Below are positions 54,296 to 62,178 of a DNA stretch of 64,000 nucleotides, piece by piece. The notes beneath the pieces are model-generated. The model made no database searches and was not told the origin of the DNA. It saw only the letters and a list, made by a program, of their open reading frames with translations. Both the position numbers and the translations under genes were made by a program. How positions within the stretch are numbered: the first letter of the stretch is position 1; every line of letters starts with the position of its first letter. Source of the DNA: Blastocatellia bacterium (GTDB lineage: Bacteria; Acidobacteriota; Blastocatellia; UBA7656); NCBI GenBank assembly GCA_035275065.1, contig DATENM010000063.1, forward strand, positions 1 through 64,000, read 5' to 3'.

Positions 54296-55797
54296 TTGCC
54301 ACTCCCTTCCGCGCTGTTCGAATTCTTGCGCAGGCTTCCGAGCATGAACTCTCCGACGGAACTTTCCGAGTAATAATTGGCGCCGACGACCGAGGCGAAA
54401 AGATCGGCATCGCCGCTGCCAAGCGCACACGGACCTAAACCCATTGCGGTGGCGGCCAGGTACATCGTCTGATAGAGGACGCCGACATGCTTGAGCGTCA
54501 AGGCATAGGCCATTCCGTCGTATTTCCAGGAGACGCGCTGGCAGCGGGCGGCGATGCTGATCAGGACTTGCGGGCGGCCGTTCGGAGCCGCAATGGCCGC
54601 ATAGCGCAAGAATGAATCGACGTGCTCGCGTTGATCGGAAACCCGGGTTAGACAATGGTCCAGCGGCTCGTAGTGATACACGCCCGCGGCCAGTCCCTCG
54701 CAGCGATCAACGATCAGATACAATTCAAGCTCGTAGCATTTTCCGCCCGCCGGATACGGCCGGCTGGTCGTTTCCATCACCGCTTCGCCCGGGACATAAA
54801 AACTGCGCACTTTCAGTTCGCCTTGCGACCTGACGCGCGCGACCCGATAGAGGAACTCGCCGAGCTGGCGCGCCGAAATCGGCTGCTCATCGTAGTCGTA
54901 AACGGACCGCCTGGTTTCCATTACTTTCGCCAGAGGAGGGTCATTCTGCTCAAGCTCGTCGAGGTCCGGCGTGTACAGCTCGATCCGCGGCCCGGCCAGC
55001 GCCGGCCGCACTGCCGGCAGCGGGGATACCCGGCCGATATGCCGGAAGGTCGCGCCAAACGGGTTGCTGTGGCGTCCAAACCGGCTTCGACTGTGGAAGA
55101 GCAGGTCGTGAAAACTCCATTGCGATAGCACGGGCTCGCTGTCGTCCGAATCCGAGGTCAAGGCATTCGCGTTGGCCAGCAACTGATAGAACCCGGCGAT
55201 GGCGTCCGGCCCGATTCCCGGGATGCGGTCGCGAAGCTGGTAGAGCGGCAGCCGCTCCGCGGCCAGGCGCAGCAGGGCGCCGGCCCGCCAGTCATGCAGG
55301 GTTATGATGGCGTGGCCGAGCGGACACTCCAATACGAAATCCTTGCCGTCGCGGCGGCAACAGGCAAAGCGCGAAAGCGTGTAAGGCTGCTCGACGTCCA
55401 GGCGATGGATGCGGAAGAGGTATTGCGGCGAGATCCCGATGATGCTGGCAATCGGCTCGCTCCTCTCGGCGACGGTATGCCGCAGAAGTCCGCGCCTGGA
55501 CAGTTGCTCGAAGTGATGGATGAAACGCGCCAGCTCGTCGGTCCTGCCCTCGCCCAGCGCCGCCTGACAAAGCTGGTCGGCGGTGTGGCCGCCCTGCTTC
55601 AGCAGCGAAAATGCTTTTCGCAAACCGGCGCCAGGCTTTTTGAAGGTCAGCGTCGCTCCGGGAGACTGAATCGCCAGATCGCCATCAGGCGTGTCGCACG
55701 TTTCGAGCTCCGGCCGCAGGCTGAGATGCAGAGGCCAAGCCCGCAGCGCCGGGATTCCGGCTCGTTCGGCGGTGTTCGCGTTGTCGCAATTCTCCAT
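54292..55797 (-). CDS. SagB-type azoline dehydrogenase
   Basis: A 501-residue FMN-dependent oxidoreductase. An N-terminal winged-helix-like part (LKQGGHTADQLCQAALGEG...LSRRGLLRHTV) and a middle region (100-260) precede the nitroreductase-fold domain (about 290-495), with ETRRSVYDYDEQPIS, SRPYPAGGKCYELELYLIV, GMAYALTLKHVGVLYQTMYLAATAMGLGPCALG. The family oxidises thiazolines/oxazolines to thiazoles/oxazoles. Located 27 bases after the YcaO gene. ATG at 55797; the ribosome-binding site is weak. Confidence 0.88.
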   Translation of the reverse strand: MENCDNANTAERAGIPALRAWPLHLSLRPELETCDTPDGDLAIQSPGATLTFKKPGAGLRKAFSLLKQGGHTADQLCQAALGEGRTDELARFIHHFEQLSRRGLLRHTVAERSEPIASIIGISPQYLFRIHRLDVEQPYTLSRFACCRRDGKDFVLECPLGHAIITLHDWRAGALLRLAAERLPLYQLRDRIPGIGPDAIAGFYQLLANANALTSDSDDSEPVLSQWSFHDLLFHSRSRFGRHSNPFGATFRHIGRVSPLPAVRPALAGPRIELYTPDLDELEQNDPPLAKVMETRRSVYDYDEQPISARQLGEFLYRVARVRSQGELKVRSFYVPGEAVMETTSRPYPAGGKCYELELYLIVDRCEGLAAGVYHYEPLDHCLTRVSDQREHVDSFLRYAAIAAPNGRPQVLISIAARCQRVSWKYDGMAYALTLKHVGVLYQTMYLAATAMGLGPCALGSGDADLFASVVGANYYSESSVGEFMLGSLRKNSNSAEGSGK

Positions 55798-55824
55798 CGG
55801 CAAGTCCGTGCTTTGACCGAGCGG

Positions 55825-58071
55825 CTAGATGAAAACCGGAATCGGATTCAGGCCGGCTTCCGGCGTCGGCTCGGATAGCCATCCCAGCTTGACCGGAACA
55901 TCGTACAGGCGCCCGGCGCCAAATCGCGCCCAGAAGTGCCGAAGACCCGGGACGATCACTTTCACGACCGGCATTCCGATATCCGGCCGGGTCTGGTCCA
56001 GCACCATCATTTCCAGGCCGAGGCCCTCGACGAGGGCTTGGCAGCGAAAAACGTCTTCCCGCAAATCGACAGTTTCGTTCTTCGCGTAATCGGCGCGCCG
56101 TCTGGGAGCTGCCGATGACGGCGCCAGATAAGGCTGATTGTCGAGCGTAGCGGTCCGCCACCAGTGGATCGCTTCCGGGTCGTCGTAGCCGTAGCCGGTC
56201 CCGTCCGGTTGGCTCGTTTCTACGCCCGGCAGCATCTGGTTCAACTCGGTCAGCGCCCGCACAACCGCGAGCCGCGCATCGAAATGAGCCGCCGGCGCAA
56301 AGATGATGTCTTCGGGGCTGCGGTCGATGCGGCGAGAAATCGCAATGAACGCCGGAACGCCGAGATCATGGGTCAGATCGAGGACCCAGAGATCCCGGCC
56401 CAACCCGGAATAGTGCGCCTTCAGGTCGTTAATGAACGGGTCATCAAAGGAAGCGAGATCGACGGCGGGGCGTGCCAATCGGTTGTACCACCACACCGCC
56501 ACCGCGTCCCGCTCGACCAGCTCCATGAAGCCTTGCAGAATCGCTTCTTCGATGGTGTTGCCGCTCGCCGAGCCGTTGGATTCCGGAAGGCAAAAGAACT
56601 GCTCGGGAGGGGACGGGTAACTATAATAACAGAAACCGGCGGGCAGATAGCGAAACCGTTTTTGCGTCAGCGACCAGACCGGAGCCCATTCCAGCACTGC
56701 CTCTTCGTCGAAAGGCAGCGGGATCATGTCGAGCCGCCGGTCATGCGCGTTCCAGCGATCCCGCTCGCGATACTGGCCCTCGCTGAACAGCATGCAAGAC
56801 TGCGGATTGATGGCGGGATCGCCGAGGCTCCTGAAACTTCCACGGCGGCGAATCTCTTCACCGCGAAAGACACCCGAATAGCGTTCAATCGCTTCACACA
56901 GCGCGCTCGCCCGCGCCTGCGCGTCCGTGATGCCCTTGCCACAACAGGCGCTGCGTACGTTCTTCCGCAGACGGTCAAATGAGTTGTGCCGCACCGCCAT
57001 GTTGTTGCCGGTGATGTAGACGTTGACGGTCGAGTTATCAGGGTCCGTAACGCGATACAATCCCTTGGCGATCCCGGTGATGGGGCTGATGTGATGATCA
57101 TACTTCTGCAAGGTCTGCGCGGGCGACAGGGCGCGATGCCCGCCATCGGCGACGAAGTTCTTCCTGACGCTCCTGATCTCTATAGGCCGCGGTTCTCTGG
57201 CGGCCCAGTCGCTGCTCCCGCACGCCGGGCACTGAGGGCGGCGCGTCACCTTGTGGGTGCTGGTCTGAAATGAGATCGAATCGACCGCGATTATCGTTGA
57301 GTCAACCGCGCTGCCGGCGCCCGTGACGATCCACTTCGCAACCTCTGTCGCGGCGATACTCAGGGCTATCGCCCTGGTCGAGGGCAGTACGGCTTTCGGC
57401 GGATAAAAGCGGTTGCCGGATTGCAGACTGCGCGCGAATTCCTCGACATCCTGGTTGCCTCTGAGCCGCTGCGCCAGACACTCCCAGCAAGCTGTTTCGC
57501 CGGGACGGAAGATCGGGCCGATCCAGGAGTAGATACCATTCGGCCTGACGATGAGCCACGGCTTGCGGGACTCGAGCGCCTGCCGATTGAATTGCTCGAG
57601 GCCGCGTCTCAGGTAGTCGTCGGTCACCGCGATCCAGAGCGTGGCCTCGGCCTGCGACCCGCGGCTGACCCGGAGATCGCTCAGCATGGCGAGGAGATCA
57701 TCGACGGCAGCACCGCCGATCCCGGTCACGCTGACCGTTTTTGCCGCCAGCGCCGCCGCCGCCTGCTCGGAGCCGACTCCAAGACTGTTCCAATACGCCC
57801 GTAACGTGTCCGGTATCTCGGCAGTCGCTTCTTCAACATAGCCACTCTTTTGCAGAGAGAGAAGGGCGGCGTAGACCTCGGTGGCATGAAAGGCGGGCTT
57901 CAATTCGGCGATAATCTCATCGGTGCTGCGCTCGCCGTCGATCAGCGGAACCAGCGCCGGATAGATTCGTCCATAGAGGCCAAAGTACCGTCCCTCGCCG
58001 ATCAATAGTGCCTTGTCCCCGGCAATCGCCTCGGCATGCAGGTGTCCTTTGAGACTCGGCCGTTCAATCAT
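55825..58071 (-). CDS. Fused E1-like/YcaO azoline-forming cyclodehydratase
   Basis: A 748-residue fused TOMM C/D protein. Residues 10-85 resemble a PqqD-like leader-binding (RRE) fold (RIYPALVPLIDGERSTDEIIAEL). An E1/ThiF-like region follows (VSVTGIGGAAVDDLLAML), with a zinc tetrathiolate Cys195/198 (CWEC) and Cys281/284 (CPAC). The YcaO domain (about 310-748) has the ATP/Mg motif SALCEAIERYSG (389-400), ELVERDA and ALTELNQ, and ends in PIPVFI, a shortened PxPxP tail. It should cyclise Cys (Ser/Thr) to azolines. Its start overlaps the B12-rSAM stop by 4 bases. Confidence 0.9.
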   Translation of the reverse strand: MIERPSLKGHLHAEAIAGDKALLIGEGRYFGLYGRIYPALVPLIDGERSTDEIIAELKPAFHATEVYAALLSLQKSGYVEEATAEIPDTLRAYWNSLGVGSEQAAAALAAKTVSVTGIGGAAVDDLLAMLSDLRVSRGSQAEATLWIAVTDDYLRRGLEQFNRQALESRKPWLIVRPNGIYSWIGPIFRPGETACWECLAQRLRGNQDVEEFARSLQSGNRFYPPKAVLPSTRAIALSIAATEVAKWIVTGAGSAVDSTIIAVDSISFQTSTHKVTRRPQCPACGSSDWAAREPRPIEIRSVRKNFVADGGHRALSPAQTLQKYDHHISPITGIAKGLYRVTDPDNSTVNVYITGNNMAVRHNSFDRLRKNVRSACCGKGITDAQARASALCEAIERYSGVFRGEEIRRRGSFRSLGDPAINPQSCMLFSEGQYRERDRWNAHDRRLDMIPLPFDEEAVLEWAPVWSLTQKRFRYLPAGFCYYSYPSPPEQFFCLPESNGSASGNTIEEAILQGFMELVERDAVAVWWYNRLARPAVDLASFDDPFINDLKAHYSGLGRDLWVLDLTHDLGVPAFIAISRRIDRSPEDIIFAPAAHFDARLAVVRALTELNQMLPGVETSQPDGTGYGYDDPEAIHWWRTATLDNQPYLAPSSAAPRRRADYAKNETVDLREDVFRCQALVEGLGLEMMVLDQTRPDIGMPVVKVIVPGLRHFWARFGAGRLYDVPVKLGWLSEPTPEAGLNPIPVFI

Positions 58072-60203
58072 GGGATTACCGCCCCGTCCTCCGCGCCGGC
58101 GTGGAGCCGCAGCGCCTCCGGGTAGAGGTCGCCCGACGGCAGCGCCCGCCGGATAGCGAGCTTCTGAAAATTATTTTTGATATGCGAATTTCGCCCGAGC
58201 GTCATGGTGTGGATCCATTGGGTCCACTTCGCGGCCTCATCACCGCTGCCCCAATCCAGGTCGAGCGAGGTGCCGTCATCAAACCAGGCTTGATCGGTAA
58301 CTTCGATTTCGGCGAAAGGAAGAGCGTTCGGTTCCGGCAGCGGACTATACGAGACGAGCCGCCGGGCCCGCTCGAAGTAGTCCATCCAATCGAAGCCGGC
58401 GACGAAGGTTTTTCCAGCACGCCGGTCGTAGCTCGGTAGAATGACCAGGGTCTTCTGGTAATCGAGACAACTGCCGAGATTCGCGATGGCGGGATAGGTT
58501 TCCGCCAGATACGCCGCCAGCTCATCGTAAAATTCGTCGAGGTGATAGCAGATCTGGATGTACACCCATCGGCTGCCTTCCACCTGAAACTCGAACTGAG
58601 GAAGCTGCGGCACATCCATGAACGTCAGCGCATCCTCGTCCTCGAGATATTCCCGGAAGTTGCTTTCAACCGCCTGGCGCCATCGCCGGGTCAACGCCGA
58701 TTTGCAGATGAAGTGGTCATACAGGTCCTCATAAAAATCGGCATAGGTGATGTTGTGAGTGAAGCGCAGGTAGATGGCGACAAGCTGCGTCAGGCTCGCA
58801 TTATGGAGCGCCTTGATGAAGGTTCCATAGAGGTTCATCTCGATCCAGTCTTCCCGCGAATAGGTCGAGGTCTTGACGATCAGCGGAACCTTGGTCTGAG
58901 TGTGCTGATCAATCGGACCGCGCAGCCGCGCGCCGTGATTGGTCAGCGCGTAGCGCTCGACCGTTTCGATCTCCCAGCGTTCCAAGTATTCGGGCTCGGC
59001 GGCCGGCGCATTCGGCAGGAGGTGGTAGGGATAGATCCAGTAGTAAGAATGGATCCCCCACTCCATCAGATCCGAGAAGCAGGCCCGCCACAGGTCTTGG
59101 CGATCAGCCGGCATCCCGAGGATGAGTTGCACGTAGACCTGGATTCCATCCTCCATCAACTGCCGGGCGACTTCATACTGCTTCTTTTTGGAGATGTTAG
59201 CTCGATCAGTCGCCGCCAGTACTTCCTCGCTGGTGTGCTGCACCGAGAGAATGTGGGTCGACATCAAGCCCGAGGCGAGGAATTTCTTGGCTACCGACAA
59301 AGCCCGGTCCGGGTTGTTCTTGGCGGTGTTATAGGAGAAATATTTCGGGTACGTGTACTTCCGGTTGACCTCGTTGACGATATCGGCGATTTCAAGGTCC
59401 CGAGGCAGGATGCCGAAGTTGGCGTCGGCAAGCATAATGAAGCCGACCTTGACGCGGCCAAACCATTCGGCCTCGGCGCGCACCCGATCCATGTCAAATC
59501 GCCGTATCTTGGACATGGTCGCCGATCCCCAGTCGCAGAAACTGCAACTGTACGGGCAGCCGCGATTCGTCTCCCAGACGGCAATGACGTCCGACGGGAT
59601 CGAGTTGCGGTACGCTTCGTAGTGCTCCGTCTGATCAATGTAAGGGCTGTAAATGAATTCTGTCGGCACCGCGGCCGGGCCGGTAAATACGTGCCCGAGG
59701 CCGGGCGTCCCGGCCATATAGAGGCCGGGGATATCGCGAAAAGCTTTGTGATCGGCTACCAGGTCTTTGAGTTCATGCTCGAGCGTCTTTTTCAGAATAT
59801 CGTTGAACGTGATCTCGCCATCCTTGACGACCACGAGATCGATATACGGGTGCTTTTCAAAGAACGCCGGGTCCTTGTAGTCCGGTTCCGGTCCGCCCGC
59901 GACGACAAGGCAATCCGGATTCATGGATTTCATTTCACGAGCGATCCGGCACTGCACTTGCCAATTCCATACGTAGCAGCTCAGCCCGAGAACGTCGACG
60001 CGTTCATCCCGATACGGTTTCAAAAGCAGCGGCGCTTCCCCGGGGTTATTGATCGGCGTCAGCCAGTTGATTTCGTCCTGGGCCTCACCGTAACGTTCCC
60101 AGTAGGTCTTCAGAACCCCCCACATTACTGGTAAATAAGGTAAACCCATTTCCAGTAACTGCGGCTGGCTGATGAGCACGTTCCTGCGACCGGTGACTGG
60201 CAT
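58068..60203 (-). CDS. Cobalamin-binding-type radical SAM protein
   Basis: A 711-residue enzyme. The N-terminal region (1-200) has a B12-binding-like Rossmann domain (VDVLGLSCYVWNWQVQC; LVVAGGPEPDY; IDLVVVKDGE). The radical SAM core follows with RGCPYSCSFCDWG (Cys216, Cys220, Cys223), then a large C-terminal domain (about 430-711). Such enzymes in RiPP clusters often C-methylate unactivated carbons, but other chemistry is possible. First modifying enzyme after the precursor; AGGAGG precedes the ATG. Confidence 0.85.
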   Translation of the reverse strand: MPVTGRRNVLISQPQLLEMGLPYLPVMWGVLKTYWERYGEAQDEINWLTPINNPGEAPLLLKPYRDERVDVLGLSCYVWNWQVQCRIAREMKSMNPDCLVVAGGPEPDYKDPAFFEKHPYIDLVVVKDGEITFNDILKKTLEHELKDLVADHKAFRDIPGLYMAGTPGLGHVFTGPAAVPTEFIYSPYIDQTEHYEAYRNSIPSDVIAVWETNRGCPYSCSFCDWGSATMSKIRRFDMDRVRAEAEWFGRVKVGFIMLADANFGILPRDLEIADIVNEVNRKYTYPKYFSYNTAKNNPDRALSVAKKFLASGLMSTHILSVQHTSEEVLAATDRANISKKKQYEVARQLMEDGIQVYVQLILGMPADRQDLWRACFSDLMEWGIHSYYWIYPYHLLPNAPAAEPEYLERWEIETVERYALTNHGARLRGPIDQHTQTKVPLIVKTSTYSREDWIEMNLYGTFIKALHNASLTQLVAIYLRFTHNITYADFYEDLYDHFICKSALTRRWRQAVESNFREYLEDEDALTFMDVPQLPQFEFQVEGSRWVYIQICYHLDEFYDELAAYLAETYPAIANLGSCLDYQKTLVILPSYDRRAGKTFVAGFDWMDYFERARRLVSYSPLPEPNALPFAEIEVTDQAWFDDGTSLDLDWGSGDEAAKWTQWIHTMTLGRNSHIKNNFQKLAIRRALPSGDLYPEALRLHAGAEDGAVIP

Positions 60204-60383
60204 AGATTACCTCCTGGCGTCGGAATCCAGCGGGCGACGTCGGCGCTCGGGCCCAACGACCGCGGGCGCGGACGGTTTCTCAGTGCCGCTGCCGCAACTT
60301 TCGGGGAAATATCAAAGCCGGAGGACACTAACTTCTCTTCACTGCCCCCCGGCTTCCAACGAACATTTTGTTGCCGGCATGAT

Positions 60384-60402
60384 CCGGACAACCTTCGTCC
60401 GG
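60384..60402 (-). terminator. Attenuator-like hairpin after the precursor gene
   Basis: Stem CCGGAC / GTCCGG (6 bp) with a 7-base loop, 11 bases after the precursor stop codon, with no T-run. Its position, followed by a 180-base untranslated stretch before the B12-rSAM gene, fits partial termination or RNA processing that keeps precursor levels above enzyme levels. Confidence 0.4.
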
Positions 60403-60413
60403 CTGCCGTTGAC

Positions 60414-60785
60414 TTAGTTGCAGCTGTTGGTCGACGCCGTCGAAGACGAGGAGATGCAAGATGGAGTGGTGCACGCTGTGCTGGCCGTGCTCTGGCAGCT
60501 CTGAGCCGCGAAGATCGTCATCGACAGATCTTCCTGCATCAGGTCGTTGCCGTTTGGAATGACGAGGTAAAGCGTATGCGGGTCGCGAGCCGCCGGAACT
60601 TCCTCAAAGGTACCCACGATTTCGATGTGGATATCCTCCGGGATCTCCAGTCCATGCTCGGTAAGTACGGTGGCGGGATGAGCCAACAAACGGCTCTTGA
60701 ACTCTTCATCCATCATCGCCATTGCCGAAAGCTGGCTGATGACTTTCTGCGCTTCAGTTCCTTCTTCGAGCAAAGTACCATTCAT
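60414..60785 (-). CDS. RiPP precursor with NHLP (nitrile-hydratase-like) leader
   Basis: A 123-residue precursor. The leader (about 1-95) matches NHLP/proteusin leaders: EAQKVISQLSAMAMMDEEFK, LLAHPATVLTEHGLEIP, IHIEIV and LYLVIPNG. The core (96-123) has 20 of 28 residues as Cys (97, 105, 110, 122), Ser or Thr, including SSSS at 112-115. There is no GG at the leader-core junction (TIFAAQS instead). The start at 60785 has ATAAGGAG; a longer frame is unsupported. It precedes all six modifying genes and is the likely substrate of YcaO, SagB, LanM and the epimerase. Confidence 0.9.
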   Translation of the reverse strand: MNGTLLEEGTEAQKVISQLSAMAMMDEEFKSRLLAHPATVLTEHGLEIPEDIHIEIVGTFEEVPAARDPHTLYLVIPNGNDLMQEDLSMTIFAAQSCQSTASTACTTPSCISSSSTASTNSCN

Positions 60786-60867
60786 GATTTTCTCCTTATG
60801 GAATTGTGGTGGTTGACTTTCTCCAGGCAACGGCGGAAAAGAACCGGCACCCGGATCCGAGAGTTGC

Positions 60868-61296
60868 TTATTGCTGTCTGGCTTCGGGCCGCAAGACCGT
60901 CATGCCAAGGCCCAAGAGCATGCCGAGCACGTCCTGTTCCTGCCATATCTCGCGGATCTTCCCGTTCTCAATCCGAACTATTGCGATCCCGGTCACGTTC
61001 GTGCTGGTGCCGGGCTGGGCCCCAGGAACCACCTCTCCCGAGATGGTGTACTCGTAACGGCAGACCACTTTGTCGCCGCTTTCGAACACGTCGAGGAACC
61101 GGACGTCCACCTTGCCGGTGTCTTTGGCGTATTGGATGGCATCCTCTTTGGTTGCCATCTTCACTTCGATGCCGCTGCGACTGAGGTTGTGCAAAAGCTG
61201 GTCGCTCAGCAACTCCGACATCGTCGCGTAGTCGCCATTGAGCACCGATTCCATGTAGCGGGAGATGAGCACGACGCCGCTTTGCGCGCTTGACAT
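60868..61296 (-). CDS. NTF2/SnoaL-like protein of the RiPP operon
   Basis: A 142-residue cone-shaped NTF2-like protein (VLISRYMESVLNGDYATMSELLSDQLLHN; IVRIENGKIREIWQEQDVLGMLLGLG). The domain serves as a ligand-binding pocket or isomerase (SnoaL, ketosteroid isomerase). First gene of the leftward RiPP operon, with TTGGAGGGG upstream; role in maturation or self-protection is unknown. Same fold class as the DUF4440 protein at 16791 but not closely similar. Confidence 0.82.
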   Translation of the reverse strand: MSSAQSGVVLISRYMESVLNGDYATMSELLSDQLLHNLSRSGIEVKMATKEDAIQYAKDTGKVDVRFLDVFESGDKVVCRYEYTISGEVVPGAQPGTSTNVTGIAIVRIENGKIREIWQEQDVLGMLLGLGMTVLRPEARQQ

Positions 61297-61371
61297 TCAA
61301 ACCCCTCCAATTCCAATTCCAATACTATGCAGCCGAGCTCTAAAGTAGAGATAATAAGTCAGAGGGCCCCA

Positions 61372-61400
61372 TGTATATCAGTGATCTAGGTCACTGTCAA
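61372..61400 (-). promoter_or_regulatory. Strong sigma70-like promoter with overlapping operator for the RiPP operon
   Basis: On the minus strand TTGACA (61400-61395) and TATACA (61377-61372) are separated by exactly 17 bases. The spacer is a dyad CAGTGACCTAGATCACTG (61379-61396) containing GTGA-N6-TCAC, the Crp/Fnr-type arrangement. A bound regulator would block RNA polymerase. A lesser GTGAT-TC-ATCAC dyad lies near 61420-61431. The start of the first gene is 75 bases downstream of the -10. Confidence 0.7.
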
Positions 61401-61560
61401 GGACAATCCTTTTTGTCGCGTGATTCATCACAACGTTGTAAAATTCGGGTTAAATACCAGTGTCACGCTTGCCATTCAGCCACATCCGAAGTAGACTGGT
61501 GGCTCGCGCCGCAGCCGTGGCGCTCCGGCGCGCTCATTTCAGTTTTCGTGGGAGGGCTGA

Positions 61561-61857
61561 ATGGCGACTCAGAACGAAATCACGGAACATCTACATACCG
61601 CGGTTAAGGTAACCGGTGAGGTTCTGGTGCCGGGAGGAAGTAACCTCGTTAAGGGCGATTTCCAGAACGCCTGGATCTACACGGTTCTCGGATTCGCCGC
61701 CAAATCCGTTTTCGGACTCCCGGGTCTCCTCGCGGTCTCCGCCGATTCCTTGAGCAAGGCGGTAACTGATCGGCACCTTCACGAGCACCTGGGGTTAACC
61801 TTCGGACAGCAGTCTCGTCCCGCGGAACCCTCGGACACAAAAGCGTCCACAGACTAA
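61561..61857 (+). CDS. DUF6072-like small membrane-associated protein
   Basis: A 98-residue protein (EHLHTAVKVTGEVLVPGGSNLVKGDFQNAWIYTVLGFAAKSVFGLPG...SLSKAVTDRHLHEHLGL). The pattern GE-L-VPG-S-LV-G and the HLHEHLG end match what I recall of DUF6072 proteins. One hydrophobic helix (TVLGFAAKSVFGLPGLLAVSA). GGGAGG before the ATG. First gene of the divergent three-gene export string. Function unknown. Confidence 0.7.
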   Translation: MATQNEITEHLHTAVKVTGEVLVPGGSNLVKGDFQNAWIYTVLGFAAKSVFGLPGLLAVSADSLSKAVTDRHLHEHLGLTFGQQSRPAEPSDTKASTD

Positions 61858-61884
61858 AACACTGCATCGGGGCGGCAAGCGATA

Positions 61885-62178
61885 ATGGAAAAACGATTGG
61901 AGGAGAACGAAGCGCCGGACGCTTCCCCATCCAAAAAGTCGGTCTTTGTTTTTGGGTTGATCTCAGGATTGGTTTCGGGCCTGATACTTTCCGGGAAATG
62001 GCGGCCGATTGCCAAGAGCGGGATCAAAGCCGGAACCAAAGGTTGGCGAAAAGTATCGGAAGTGGCGCAAAAGGCGATGGGCGATTTTCAGGACGTCGTC
62101 GCCGAAGCCAATCACGAGCTCGCCCAGGAAGAGGCGAAACCGGGGCAACCTGAAGAACCCGAAGAGGGCTCCCAATGA
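61885..62178 (+). CDS. DUF5132-like membrane protein
   Basis: A 97-residue protein: a short charged N-terminus, a Gly-rich helix (VFVFGLISGLVSGLILSG, about 20-37), then KWRPIAKSGIKAGTKGW and an acidic amphipathic tail (DFQDVVAEANHELAQEE). This fits the DUF5132 family, usually found next to HMA-domain transport proteins. Its stop overlaps the ABC gene start (ATGA). A weaker paralogue lies at 49289-49681. Confidence 0.72.
   Translation: MEKRLEENEAPDASPSKKSVFVFGLISGLVSGLILSGKWRPIAKSGIKAGTKGWRKVSEVAQKAMGDFQDVVAEANHELAQEEAKPGQPEEPEEGSQ

Noticed and set aside
58542..60134. 530-codon plus-strand frame opposite the B12-rSAM gene
   Set aside because: Antisense shadow with no recognisable motif; the minus-strand gene has a full radical SAM signature.
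60125..60391. Second RiPP precursor between the precursor and the B12-rSAM gene
   Set aside because: The frame overlaps the start of the B12-rSAM gene, lacks a leader-like sequence and a ribosome-binding site, and contains no Cys/Ser/Thr-rich end of the type seen in the true precursor.
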